Source: Epiperipatus broadwayi (lineage: Eukaryota; Onychophora; Udeonychophora; Euonychophora; Peripatidae). Taken from it: a stretch of 64,000 nucleotides of DNA. Below are positions 34,701-47,039 of the stretch, in pieces. The stretch spans positions 467,501-531,500 of the forward strand of contig JAQFVV010000349.1 in assembly GCA_028023455.1 (NCBI GenBank), in the 5' to 3' direction. The notes below the pieces were generated by a model. It made no database searches, was not told the origin of the DNA, and saw nothing but the letters and a program-made list of their open reading frames with translations. The position numbers and the translations under genes are program-made. The first letter of the stretch is position 1. Every line of letters begins with the position of its first letter.

Positions 34701-36242
34701 TAACTAGTTCTTGAAAAGTTTATTATTTCAGTTATAGGTATATATATTGTACCCCGCCAATAGAACGATGACCCTAGAAACCATGACAAGTCCCTGAATT
34801 AGGTTATACTGTTATTTTATCTAGGTACAATTTGATACTCTTAATTATTTCTAAATCATATCTAATTTATATTAGCAATTAAGAGACCCACTTATCCTCT
34901 TAATAAAATCCCATATCCTTTAACATTAAACAAATACTGAAGTATTTGCTTAATGGCATAAGAATACTAAGACACTCCTTCTTATTAAGTATCTAAATAT
35001 TCTCATGGCTAACAATAATACTTAAATAAATATAATAAAACATTTGTAATCATTAACATTAAGTTAAATTAATTAATAAATTTAAACTATCATTTTATTG
35101 TATATTTTTCTCTTATTATTACTACTTTTATAGGCTTATAATTAATAATAATCATACTAATAATATTATACTAAGAAGATCTCAGGTTTATCATTGATTT
35201 TTAATTAGTTATTCATTCCACCTATAGGATATCAAGAGGGATTTTACTTAATTATATACATAGTGTGATAATTAAGAAAAGACTCATAACCTTAATCTAT
35301 AATTAAAATTATACTACTACTTTATATTTATGTTCTTTAATATTTAACAATAAATAACTATTGTTATCTAAATTGTAATCATAATTTATAACTCTAAATA
35401 ATAACTAATTCATAATCTGATTTACTATAAATAAACATACTTTAATAAATTTACAATATATTTTATCAACGACTTATGTGATCAAGGCAGTTTGCAATAA
35501 TTTAAGATCTCTTTTAAGAAATGTTTTCTTAAATGATTGGTATACATTATCTTGTACTGAATTAATTTCTTATTCAAATCTCAAACTGTATGTTTTTGTG
35601 TACATTACAATTAAGACTCTCTGAATATGGTGTAGTGATGATGACTCTAACAAAAGAAATGCAACCCACAATATTTAATTTAACTTTTAAACATCAATTT
35701 TACTAATATTAGTTACAAGGTCTTTCAAATAACTTAATAAATAACAATATTAACAACATTATATAACAATATAATACAGTAACATATATAAACATTTAAA
35801 CAGTTCTATTCCTCTTAATTGCAATTTCAGAGATTTAAAATTAAATACTCCCTTCTCATAAGATATGGTGTTGTTGTTATATTTAACTTTATTTCTTATA
35901 TAACAAATCACGTGTATTTATTAAATAATCAGTCCCTTTTTTATGGATTTGATTTATATTCATTATCCTTTATAAATTATGCTTCAAAAAATATAAGATT
36001 TAAAATATGGATTATGGTTTTCTTTCTTAAATAAAATAATCTTATTGTAATGTTATGAAATATTACATATTTATCTATTTTTATATCTTATGATATTTGT
36101 CATTTGATCTTTCTTTTTATCTTACCCTAAGATGATATTAATTCGATAATTATGAATCATTAATTTGTTTTCTGATATCACACTCACTTTTCCTACTTTT
36201 TATTATCAAACTCAATACAAAAATAAAACTTTTATATTGTAC
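34701..36242. other. Non-coding AT-rich DNA
   Basis: Nothing recognised. The frame at 35819-36034 is hydrophobic low-complexity sequence with no motif. Confidence 0.5.
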
Positions 36243-36570
36243 AAACAATGCGCATTACCAATTGCTCAACAAGCTTTGTGATAAATGCTTAGCCAGAGAA
36301 AGCATTTAAAATATCTCTGTCAGGACCCCCCCCTCCAACGTCACCATGGTTTCCACTCAATAGATAACTTTTAGATAAATGCTTTTTTTTGGATTGATAT
36401 TTTTAGATCTAGTGTCTGAAGCTATCTTAGCGCCTCTCTGAGGAGTGCCAAAGCATGAAACCATAGTCCGAACTTTGGGGGGGAGGGTCCTGACAGAGAT
36501 ATTTTAAATGCTTTCTCTGGTTAAGCATTTATCATAAAGCTTGTTGAGCAATTGGCAATGCTCATTGTTT
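36243..36570. repeat. 328-bp fold-back repeat related to the 17.4-kb hairpin
   Basis: AAACAATGCGCATTACCAAT at 36243 is inverted at 36551-36570. The arms continue through AGCATTTAAAATATCTCTGT and CAGGACCCCCCCC to a ~100-bp centre. The terminal ~55 bp match the hairpin at 17378-17480, which lacks the inner part. The right flank (GGGTCATGTGATCTATGACT) matches that hairpin's left flank, inverted. Confidence 0.85.
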
Positions 36571-38265
36571 ATATCTTACAAGCTTAAGAGAATTGGGTCA
36601 TGTGATCTATGACTTATTTTGACTTTTTATATTGTACACTCTCAAATATGACAGCTTATCTCCTTCTGAACTAATTTCAATCTACAATTTATGATACTAT
36701 GCAAAAGGTTAGTAAAACACTCTTTGGTGCATCCTAAAACAAGGAATCCTTATCTTCATTTTATCTAAACAACTGAGATATTAAAAAAAAAAAAAATTTC
36801 CAATCTATACTTGTTTCATACATTTCTTATAAATAAGAGCCTACAAAGAATTATAAACTAGGATTAGTTATAACTCCACTACAATTATATTAAATTATTT
36901 ATAGTTAAACATATGATCAAAATTTAAATATCACAATTTATCATTTCATTATTATATTCAAGCACAGACATATCCCACCTTCTTATAATACACATATGTA
37001 ACTACTTTTACATGTATATCTCACTAGTTTATATTTATTTATTTTAATTATTTAATGATATTTAATATAAAAAAATTAAACAATTAACTACATAAATAAA
37101 TAAATCAAATTAATTATCAATCTTTCTACATTTTCGTATCTACCCATATTGATAACGATTATTTTAAAGTTTTAAATTAAATTATATTCACATATTATGT
37201 TACAAGTTTTTTTTTCATCTTTAAAAAATTTAATTTTTAATGGTACCCCAATCGTTTCAAACACTTCAGACTAGTTACGCATCAACATTCCTCTCATTTC
37301 TGCTTTTTTTGTTCTCGTAAGAATATCACCAAAACTATAAAATTCCAATATAAACAGATTATTGACAATTTCTCGGTGGGGGGGGGGCATTCTTAACAAT
37401 CAAAGATTATTTTCAACTTGCATACTGTATTTTATTCAGATACTTCTTGCACTTAAAAGTTTTGTTACCTATATATAGCACAGGGAAAAAAAATTACTGT
37501 ACCAGTCAAAAAAGTCTGCTCACTTAACAAGATTCAAATCCTAAGCAAAAGTACCTCAAATCCGATCATGCTCGAGATACACAGGTCTGGAGCAATTCTG
37601 AATTCTAACCTATTTGCCTAGTCTTTGAGTCTCTGACCCAATGAACAACATTCCCAATGATACAGCACAATCATTTTAATTCGGGCCAGAAACACAGTGG
37701 TAAAGCATAAGATCAGAATGATGATGATCAAGATAAGAGTAGCCCAGGAATTACATTTATTTAAGTTATCTTTATTAATGCTAAGTTATTAGCTAAAGAA
37801 AATAATTCTAAATACTAATTAGAAAATAATAATTCAAAACAAACCAGGATTTACATGAAATATATATTTAATAAAATATTGTGAAAACGCATATATATGT
37901 TACAAAAGGTTTCACGCTTGGAATGATATTGTCTATTTACAAAACTTGGGATTTGTTTTTATAAAATCCTCTTTATTGATAGTTTTATGGAGTGTATTAT
38001 AACTTGTGTAGAGTTAATATGCCAATTTAATAACATTTTACTAACAGAATGTTGTGGTTGCCTAAAATAAAGTTAAAAGATCGTGACAGGTTTAGTAGAA
38101 AATGATTTGATAAACAGGCAAAAATATACGATCTCAATCACTTATCTACCTTATGAAAATCATTATACATACTTTTATTGGCATTGTTTGGAAAAGATGT
38201 CTTTGGAACTTATAAATAAACAAACAATGTGCTACATTTATGAGAATACATGATACTATCATTAA
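36571..38265. other. Non-coding DNA
   Basis: Nothing recognised apart from a G-run near 37378-37387 and mixed unique-looking sequence around 37550-37750 with no open frame. Confidence 0.5.
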
Positions 38266-38655
38266 CCCTTGTGTGGGGTTCAACACATTGTTGTGTCAAA
38301 GGCCATTTTTTGAGCTATAGTGACGTATTTATACTTTTTGGAAACTTTAGAAAAAGTCTCATAAGATGCTACCCTCTCTTGAATTATTTTACAAGTAAAA
38401 AGTCAATACTAGGAGTGTTTTAACTTTAACAAAAGAAGAAGGCCAGTTCTGATTGGTTGGGCCATCTATTCTCGATGCTTATTGGCTGATGATTCTGATA
38501 AATATTTTTTCACCGCTGAAAATGAAAATATATGTTTTAGAGTGTTTTTTTTATTATTTTTCGTACATATTATAAATTATCTTCATAAAATCTACTGAAA
38601 ATATAATTATTTTACAAAAGTAGTAAGGTTTTATTAAAAACTGTATACTTTACAT

Positions 38656-40238
38656 CAGTGTTTCCCAACCTGTGGTACGCGTACCACTGGTGGTACGCGA
38701 GTTGCTGGTTGGTGGTACACGAAAAATAATCAATAATGGCGGACATAAAAAAAAAATTTAAATCATAAAAATATCATAGAAACGTTTTTTCCTATAATTC
38801 AGAAAAATTATTTTAATTAATAATATTAAACAGTAAAGTTGTTAATATGTAAAGTCGATAACGATCTTTAATGTTAATAATAAAATTGAAAGTATGATTA
38901 AGAAATTAGATTTTTGGAAACAGTAATATATATAAGTATCGAAAACAATCAACTGGAAGTATTCGAAACTCTACATATTTTTTTGTTTGAAAATAAGGTT
39001 AGTCTGTCTCAAGATATACGAGAAAATATAATAGCACATTTAACAGGATTAAAATTGTCTTTCGTGGAATATTTTCCAAAACCCGAAAACACCTTCTATG
39101 CAGAAAATTTAGAAAAAGCTACATCATTATCAATAAAGGATAAAGAAAATTTAATAGAATTATCACGTGACAGAACTTTACAAGTAGAATTCAAACAACA
39201 CAATCTAATTAATTTTTGGTTAAACATTAAAGAATATGAACAACTTTCTGAGAAAGCTCTTAAATTATTATTACCGTTTACTAGTACGGAATTAGTAGAA
39301 AGAGCTTTTTCTTCATATATATATATATTTAAAAATAAGTATCGAAATAGACTGAAGGCAGCTGAACCAAATTTCAAAAAATTATGTTGTTCGAAACAAG
39401 CACAAAGATCTCATTAAATTTATTTTATAAAAATATTTGATTATGATAAGAAAATATATTAATTGGTTTTTTATAATTTTGTGTTTTTATTAAAACCATT
39501 TATTAGTAAACGAAATATGACAAAATAGTAGATAAATAATGAGTCGGATCAAGGCAAATCAATCTAAATTATTTAATTTGAAAGAATGAATCAGAAAAGG
39601 ATCATACCCAGAAATTAGACTCTCATTAATTCTTGATCATCTATTGTGGATTACTAAATGTAAGCTAGTATTTAATCATCAAAATTTTAATCCTATTAAC
39701 TTCATGCTGAACAATATAAAGAAAACAAGAACAAGAGATAGCCTAATAACCCCTGGGGTTATTTTTACCATGACTTGGGACATGCTGGATTTATCCTCTC
39801 CATGGCCCAACCAATAGTAAGATGCTCCGAAAAAGAGAAAACAGACTCAAATTCGGGAAAACCAAATGAAGGAATGAGAAAACACTTTGAACAAAATATG
39901 TACCAAATAACCTTTAATCTAATAATGTAATCTTTAATAAATTATTTTGGAAAAAATATGAAACTTTGAACAAACACATACATATAAATATGTTACAGTG
40001 AGTTTATAATTTCAGTGAGTTTATAATCTGGCGTGATGTTTAGGCATGTTTCAATGTAATTTGTCTCATTATGAGATGTGAACACATACATGGTCACCCT
40101 ATAATATTTATAATGCAAATAAAATAACACACTCGCAATAACAAATTTTATGAAATATAATCATTTTTACGAAGTGGTACAATTTAGCGTGATGTACTAC
40201 CAAGTGGTACGCAAGCCAAAAAAGGTTGGGAAACGCTG
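38656..40238 (+). mobile_element. hAT transposon with perfect 8-bp target duplication
   Basis: The termini are CAGTGTTTCCCAACCT (38656) and AGGTTGGGAAACGCTG (40238), inverted with one mismatch. Exact CTTTACAT duplications flank them at 38648-38655 and 40239-40246. Subterminal GGTACGC motifs repeat several times at the left end and again at the right, which are likely transposase-binding sites. It carries only the C-terminal part of a transposase (38914-39417), so it is an internally deleted, probably immobile copy. Confidence 0.92.
38914..39417 (+). pseudogene. hAT transposase C-terminal fragment (ZBED-like)
   Basis: The 167-codon frame reads like the end of ZBED5/FAM200-type hAT transposases: NIIAHLTGLKLSFVEYFP in the middle, INFWLNIKEYEQLSEKALKL, then LLPFTSTELVERAFSSY and NKYRNRLKAA. 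The last stretch is the hAT dimerisation region, usually LPF.STYLCE..FS......K.RNRL. The catalytic N-terminal RNase-H-like part and the BED finger are missing. The first Met is simply the first ATG in the surviving frame. An AT-repeat run encodes YIYIF inside the dimerisation motif, so it is damaged. Confidence 0.85.
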
Positions 40239-40725
40239 CTTTACATGATTGTAAATTGAAAAAGAAACCAGCGATAGCAATAATTTTGACATCCTGTCAA
40301 GAGTTTAGATTACCCCAAGCTGTTTATTTAATTTTCAAACAAAGATTAATGTTTTAGAATATTTTTCTGGCATTTATTTAAATATCATAATGTATTTTGG
40401 GTAAAATATGCTGAAAATATAATTATTTTTAGAAAAACGCTATTTTACTAAAAAATTCTTAATTCTATCAAAGAGTTTGTCAATTGGCCAATTAAAAGTT
40501 TCTGAGTTTTTGCCTCACTTGGCCAATAAAGAAGTGACCCACCCAAGGGTTAATATAAATTGATTTACGTCTATGGGAATCGATAAGTATTTTAAAAAAG
40601 AACAGTTTTAAAATCAACATACTGACTAATTAGCATGATGGCACATTTCACGAATGAGTCATTATTTCCAAAACCTAATGAAAGGTCAAACAGGCATAAA
40701 GCCATTAAATAAAACACTAACGATG

Positions 40726-41169
40726 CTAGCATGTCATTAGAACAATACAGATCTTATGGTAGTTTGAATACTTCATCATTTTAAGATGTTTGACAACGAA
40801 TGAGGGTTGATACGTCCGCCATTTTGATGGTACAGTATCGAATGGAGAGGCTTGGTTTGAATGCCCAGAGCCAGCTGTATGGAACTTCCACAGCACAATC
40901 AAAACCCTATAAACCTCACATTCCACAGGGAGTAGCATATACCCCTGATTACGAATGATTTTGAGATCTAGTAGGAGAGGAGATTTGGATTTCTGAAGTC
41001 TCCAATGACAAAGCAGTAAAAAATATATATGTGGAAGTACCATAAGAGAAAGGAAAGGTAGGCCAGCAGCGTTATACCTGTGCAATAAACTTAATATATT
41101 ATATTCAAAAGCCTGTAAAGGGTTTGACTCCTGCCCAATGATATATTTAAATAATGAATCATTCAGCAA
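40726..41169 (-). CDS. Unassigned 147-codon open reading frame
   Basis: This is one of the longest open frames in the window, beginning MLNDSLFKYIIGQESNPLQA and ending KICIVLMTC. I do not recognise it. It is rich in Leu, Ile, Phe and Tyr with a middle hydrophobic stretch (LPFLSLMVLPHIYFLLL). Nothing resembles a start context or splice signals. It may be a fragment of an unrecognised repeat or a chance frame. The remainder of 40550-42420 shows no other feature. Confidence 0.15.
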   Translation of the reverse strand: MLNDSLFKYIIGQESNPLQAFEYNILSLLHRYNAAGLPFLSLMVLPHIYFLLLCHWRLQKSKSPLLLDLKIIRNQGYMLLPVECEVYRVLIVLWKFHTAGSGHSNQASPFDTVPSKWRTYQPSFVVKHLKMMKYSNYHKICIVLMTC

Positions 41170-42416
41170 CTTATAATAGAGAATAACTCTTAACTATGAC
41201 ATTGAACTAACAAAATTTATATTTAATTTTGATTCCCATATACGTATTACTGATAAAATTATCCCTCCAGGCAACAGCAAGGTGGAATAATTATATTAAA
41301 GTTCACGATCTTTTAAAATGAAAATTTAAAGACAAATTCAAATAATAAAGTAAAATATGCATCCAAAATAAAATATTTTAGATAAAAAATGTGAATAACA
41401 GATTTAAATATAAAACCAATCTAGCGAGCGATTTCTGTTACAAATGAATAAAACTTTACTAATAAATTTAACTGAAGCCCCTGCTTCTTTCCCCATTAAA
41501 CAAAGAAAATAAACCCTTATTAGACTTGTGAGGTTGAATGATATTGGCATATTAATTCAAGAACCTAAATTGTTTACATATATGACATGAATAAGTTAGA
41601 AATATCTAATGGAGCCACACAAAGTTATATATGTGAGTTCAAGCATGAAAGGTAAGTTAAAAATACATTACATTAGTAAGGGATTACAGAGCGAAAGTTT
41701 AAGAGCATAATTAATAGAAACTTATAAATTAATATCTGAAAAAATCTTAGATAAACAGATTATCTAATAATGACTTTATATTAAAGGCAGCTCTGCATAG
41801 AATGAGCTTACCTCAGAATAGCTAGGCAGTCAGGGTCAGCAATTAAACGGTCATCTTGTATGGCCGGTCAGATGGATGGAACATGGTGGCAGCAGGAATA
41901 CAGTTATCTGAGAGACAGAGAAAGGTGAAAGATTCCTCTACTCATGCTTCATCATACTGAACTTATGTTGACTTCTTAAAATGTGAAGATCTGGAAGCAC
42001 TTCTGAAAATTTATTTTACTGAAAGACGTTCTCAAAGAATTTTGTAACTCAAAGTAACTAAGTTTAATTAGTAACTGAAAAGTAACTCAAATTAAAACTG
42101 ACTTCTTTTGTTCTATAGGCCCTTTTTATACACCTTTTAATCCCCCCAAGAATGTAATCTCAGTTACCCACAGCTATCTCTGTAATCTTTTGATTAAATA
42201 AAAAATCTTTAATTAGTAAAAAAAATTTAAAACAGATAAGGCTCGAAATACCATTTTAGATATTTTTAAAGATTTGTAAATGAACTAACAAAAGAATTGC
42301 TTATAATTTTAATTAAGATTTATAATTTTAATTAGTGAAAATAATCTGAATCTAGATAAAGATCATTTCAGTAATTCAAGCCTTCCCCATTCTTCTTTGT
42401 TTTTACATTCCTACAC

Positions 42417-42420
<4 letters not shown>

Positions 42421-42510
<90 letters not shown>
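42421..42510. repeat. (TA)n microsatellite
   Basis: An uninterrupted alternating TA tract of about 85 bases, followed directly by the left member of the 280-bp direct repeat. Confidence 0.97.
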
Positions 42511-42514
<4 letters not shown>

Positions 42515-42790
42515 CAGAAACTCTGTTTCATGTTATTAAGATTTATTTTATCCTCCCCCCTAAAAAGTAGGCAGATGTATATGAAAGAAGTTGATCCTTT
42601 TTTTAAAAAAAAATAAAAATAAAGTAAAAAGTTTAAAGTTAAAAGAAAATCATTATTTTCTATAATTGAGAAAAAAAAAGATAAACCTTCATTATTGATT
42701 TTATAATTTTAAATTATGATATAAATGTCTCTAAGTATATACTTAAAGCTGGCATTTATTAAAAATAGTACATTTTAATTTTTGAAACGA
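42511..42790 (+). repeat. ~280-bp direct repeat, left copy (possible LTR)
   Basis: It is nearly identical to 48811-49090, starting at AAACAGAAACTCTGTTTCAT and ending at AAAATAGTACATTTTAATTT. Two such repeats ~6.3 kb apart with gag-like frames between them suggest LTRs. No convincing primer-binding site follows this copy, so the call is tentative. Confidence 0.55.
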
Positions 42791-43725
42791 TATTGTTGTA
42801 CAAAATATAATATTCACTTGAGGCAAAGTTATCAAATTGAAAAACATGGCTTAATCCTTATGATTCCTTATCTGTCCCACTAAAAGTAGTGGCCCAATCC
42901 TTAAGAAGAGAAAAGCACTCCGACTTAAATGAAAGCTGTGTAACAAATCAGATATAGTGGGAGTGCTATGGAATCAATCCAGAGATCAGAGTATAAATAG
43001 TTGAGTTTGAAGGTCAGAGGAGATTTTTAAAAAGATTTTAAAAGGAGTTAAAAAGTAAGAAAAGTGAAAGAGTTAAAAAGTTAAATTTTTTAATCTAAGT
43101 GTTGCTTAACTGTTTAGTTGGCAAGTGATTTTAGTCACCTTGGAATACAATATTGACAACCACACTGCTAATGATGAAAAAAGACAGTATTAATAAGGAA
43201 ATAATAAGAATGGAAGGTTTAATCATAATAGCTTCCTCTCTTTGTCCATTGCCATGAACCTCCTAGACACCTGAGTGAACATCATGGAAAGTAAATAATG
43301 CCATTCAACTCAAATAAACCGACCTCTTTTTGAAATGCAGTAGTAACCTGAAGTGAAAGAACAAACTGGATAAAATGAAGGTAACAATTTTCTGAAATAT
43401 TCAATACTTATATGTGTTTATAAAAAAAAAAAAAAAAAAATGTCTTTCTTAAAATAAATTATGAATAATTATAGCTATGTGAAATTACATTTTATTGGTG
43501 ATAAATTATAAATACATAAATGTCTTAAATATCTATAATCAAAAGGCATTTTTAATAAGGTAAATCATAAATGATTAACTTCTTATATGCAGATACATCT
43601 GAATTAGAATAAAATAAAAATGAATACTTATCACTATTTATATTGCTGATATACAAATAAGTATACCTGGAAGAATTAGAAATGCTGAACTATTACATAT
43701 AACTATAACTAACTAAATTATAATA
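42791..43725. other. Non-coding DNA, possible LTR-element leader
   Basis: No frame or repeat is recognised apart from a poly-A run near 43422-43440. If the flanking 280-bp repeats are LTRs this would be the 5' internal region. Confidence 0.3.
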
Positions 43726-43987
43726 ACTATAAACTCATCAACACCCCTTTAACACTTTAAGCAAATAATTTTATTTATTTAACAGTTTCGACTGTACTAG
43801 CAGTCTTCGTCAGATCTTAACTTTCCTTCTACCTTCACCTCTCCTCCATTTAATAAAAAAAAGATGGAGGAAAGATGAAGGTAGAAGGAAAGTTAAGATC
43901 TGACAAAGACTGCTAGTATAGTCGAAACTGTTAAATAAATAAAATTATTTGCTTAAAGTGTTAAAGGGGTGTTGATGAGTTTATAGT
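43726..43987. mobile_element. Near-perfect palindromic element, family 3, with two hammerhead-like cores
   Basis: The arms of ~125 bp run from ACTATAAACTCATCAACACC (43726) to its inverse ending 43987, with a short A-rich centre near 43855. On the minus strand CTGACGA (43813-43807) + A + GACTG / CTAGTA / CAGTC + GAAAC. On the plus strand CTGACAA (43900) + A + GACTG ... TAGTC + GAAAC. It looks like two copies fused tail to tail. Confidence 0.8.
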
Positions 43988-44369
43988 GAAATATAAAAAG
44001 AAGCAAAATATATAGAGAGAAAGAAGAAATGGATAAGAGTTATATGTAAATTATAATAACATGTTTATAAGCCAGATAAAATTAGAAAATACACAAAATG
44101 AATGTATTTAGTAAATTTATACTATATTATGAATAAATTCAAACATTTCAATATGAATTAGTACGTCAATAAAAGTTAATGGTTATATGCGTATAATGAA
44201 CCACATACTTAAATAAGTTGAAAGATTAAAAAAATCTTTTTTTAAAATTTTATTTATTATTTGAAAACTGACAAAAGGAATATAAACACAGAATTAAAAC
44301 ATGTTATATATATGAATTGAGAAGTAAGAATACCAAAGCAATGTGTCACGGTTAAATATACAATGATAT

Positions 44370-45450
44370 ACCTAGAGTTATTTATGCATATAGGTTATAT
44401 ATATATGTCTTTTGAAGTCAGAAATACCATATAGACATATATATATATATATATATATATGTCTTATGAAGTCAGAAATACCAAATAAATGCATTTTCAA
44501 GATGAATTGATATCTGGACAGATGAAAATACATACACTTATATTTTACCTGAATAACCAATGGAAATACATGCACTTATATTTTACCTGAATAACCAATA
44601 GATATAAATGTGAATTAATGACAAATCTGGATAAGAATATGTGAATACCAAATAAATGCATTTGCAAGATGAATTGATATCTGTACAGATGAAAATATAT
44701 ACTCTTATATTTTACCTGAATAAACAATGGATATAAATGTGCTTATTTTGATTGATTCAAACCCTGAAATGGATAATCAATGAATCTAGGATAAATGTGC
44801 TTATATTATGGATTCAAATCTGGATTTGGATAACAATGAATAGAAATATATTTATTATGCTTTGACTCACCTAAAATTAACTAGAATAATAGACATGCTC
44901 TTGTCTGTAAAGAATATCTTCATACATGAGTTAATTTAAGCCCCGTTACATGTGACAACTACCTAAAAGACTACAAATCAGAATTAAGTGAAACTCTGAA
45001 TTAAATAGAATGCTATCAGTTATCTTCATTATTATCTCTGTTGTCTTCATATATTGCACTCCTCTCTGTGAATTAACTAAATAACAAGATGTAAATTGTT
45101 AAAGAACTTGCATTCTTTAATTCATATTGTACTATTATTGGAAGTATACCAAGAAACACAATGGACCATAAATGAATAAAATAATTAAACTTATGCACAT
45201 TTTATACTTGACTGGATTATAAATAGTCCACAAACCCGGAATTGCTCACATTACCTGTTTACTTACCTGTGATAAATTTTAAAGTTAATGAAGTACTATA
45301 TGAATTACAAATGCTAACATGCATATTGATTGTGTATGAATAAAATAATGAGACTTATGTGTATAAATACACATCCATACTTGACTGAATTATAGAAGCT
45401 TCACAAATCTGGAATTGCTCATCTTACCTATTTATCTACCTAAAAGAGAT
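44370..45450. repeat. Degenerate tandem repeats
   Basis: ACCAAATAAATGCATTTTCAAG.. with GATGAATTGATATCTG and TATTTTACCTGAATAA recurs at about 44480 and 44648. A second set (ATACTTGACTG-ATTATA, then GGAATTGCTCA and TTACCT) recurs at about 45208 and 45380. Periods are near 170 bp. An (AT)n tract sits at 44436-44460. Open frames here follow the repeats and are not genes. Confidence 0.6.
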
Positions 45451-45835
45451 ATACAGATATGGAACAAATAGTTAAAAATATTCTTGCAGTAATGGTAGAC
45501 ATTTACTTGATAAAAGACCCTTTGAATTCTTCACCCAAGATAAATTAAAATGAGCCTTCATTTGAAATGAAGGATGAACTTTATTGGAAGAACTTATCAA
45601 TATCATTATTAATAAAACTGTTGTTACTTAAAATTAATTTCAGTTGTTCAGTTCCATTTTTTTTCATCACTTGTTATTCATTGCACTTGTTCATGAGAAT
45701 TCCATGCCTTCTGAGCTATGTCTGGCATAACTAGACCTAGGTAAGTCAGGTTGTAGTGAGATGAAACTCTAGTGGCACTGTTTGGGAATCCAAACACAGA
45801 AATTTCTAGGTGTTTCCAGTCTCTGGTGCTACATC

Positions 45836-45932
45836 CTCTGATGAGCAGGAAATATTGTTGTAGGGAGGTGACGTCTGTATTGGGGAAAGCCAATTGATGG
45901 TTCCTTCCTACAATATGCTCATCAGGAAATTG
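45836..45932. repeat. Hairpin with CTGATGAGC ends
   Basis: CTGATGAGCAGGAAATATTG followed by TTGTAGGGAGG is inverted at 45903-45932 (CCTTCCTACAATATGCTCATCAGG). There is no GAAA strand after a stem II, so it is not a hammerhead. It lies about 500 bp upstream of the gag-like frames. Confidence 0.55.
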
Positions 45933-46419
45933 TTACAACTGAGGTAATAAAGGGGTATGGGAATCCGGTTACATTTGTCACCCTACTGTGAGGCCTGATC
46001 TAGCTAGCCTATCCATAGGCATAAAACAGCTAGAAATGAGTAATATATATAAAAAAAAGAAGAAATGGAAAAGGCATAATCAAATCATGATTCTGTGATG
46101 TGAACAGTGCATGTGATGCAATGATGTGATTTATTCAAAAAGGGTAGAAAAATAAAACTTTAAAAGAGTAAATAAAAATGAATGGCATAAATGATGAATA
46201 GGCGTAGCAAAGACTTGGAGTTAAATCATGATGTGGATGGAGAGAGAAGCTTATCAAAATTGAAATAAAAAGTACAAAAAAAATATTGATGATAACCAGA
46301 TCAAAAACAGAAAAGATGATGAATACAGAAAGTATAGAAAATCTTCCTGAGGAAAAAGATAAACAAGAAGTCAAAGCAAATGATCAAAAGCAGTTACAAA
46401 AAACAGGAGACATCCATGT

Positions 46420-46790
46420 TAGCCCAGTTAATGGAAATGATAAAAGAAAATAACAAAGAATAGAGAGAACAGAGAGAAGAAGACAACAAGAAAAGAGAGG
46501 AACACAGAGAAGACAACAAGAAAAGAGAGGAACAGAGAAGAAGACAAGAAAAGAGAGGAATATAAAAAAGAACAGAGAGAAGAAGACAACAAGAAAAGAG
46601 AGGAACAAAGTGAAGAAGATAACAAGAAAAGAGAGGAAGATAAAAAAGAACATAGAGAACAGAGAGAAGACAAAAGAGAATTGAAAGAACAAATCAGAGA
46701 AATAACCGAAAGCCAAATTGAAAAGTTCAACCAGTTAATAAAAGAAATGACTAACAAAATATTAAAAATTAAGGAGGAAGTGTGGAGGAA
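46420..46790 (+). pseudogene. gag-like charged coiled-coil segment, broken
   Basis: The plus strand encodes a Lys/Arg/Glu-rich repeat (REEDNKKREEHREDNKKREE-type units) with several stops and frame changes. The DNA consists of iterated 30-45-bp purine units (AAGAGAGGAACAGAGA-like). Long frames on the minus strand (46384-46757, FFSLF/LSSS-rich) are mirror images of this purine repeat. By position it precedes the capsid-like frame at 47147 and fits the N-terminal part of the same gag. Confidence 0.45.
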
Positions 46791-47039
46791 GTAAAAGGCT
46801 CACTAATAGAGCAAGAAGTCAAAATGACCCAGATATGCGAGACCATGGATACAAAAACTATAAGAATCCAAGAATCCATGCAGGAGAAGGTGGATATATT
46901 GACCACCCAAATGAAAGTGATAAAAATAAAAAATAGCCAATATATTGCCTAAACAAGGAAAGGCAGAACACATTCCCAAAAGAAAGCCAAAAAGAGAATT
47001 ATCAAGTTAGTCATGAAGTCCCTATAACCAACCAGATAT

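Larger units (their letters stand above)
38266..40549. mobile_element. piggyBac-like non-autonomous element split by a hAT element
   Basis: TTAA|CCCTTGTGTGGG at 38262-38277 is mirrored by CCCACCCAAGGG|TTAA at 40538-40553. TTAA target sites with CCC-starting termini are diagnostic of the piggyBac superfamily. Without the nested hAT insert (38656-40238 and one TSD copy) the element would be about 690 bp. Internal direct similarity on both sides of the insert (TGAAAATATAATTATTTT) suggests sub-repeats. No transposase remains. Confidence 0.8.

Noticed and set aside
29387-36034. Hydrophobic short frames (29387-29572, 35819-36034)
   Set aside because: AT-rich chance translations, with no start context, motif or splice support.
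39096-39377. 93-codon minus-strand frame
   Set aside because: Antisense shadow of the hAT transposase fragment.
44370-45450. Tandem repeats considered as a CRISPR-like array or a satellite
   Set aside because: Periods near 170 bp, degenerate units and no regular short spacers. The eukaryotic context rules out CRISPR.
45836-45932. CTGATGAGC-containing hairpin considered as a hammerhead
   Set aside because: There is no stem II followed by GAAA, and the CTGATGAGC pairs with its own inverse instead of lying in a three-way junction.
46384-46757. 110- and 109-codon Phe/Leu/Ser-rich frames on the minus strand
   Set aside because: They are reverse complements of the purine-rich gag-like repeat; overlapping frames in two phases show they come from the repeat, not from a gene.
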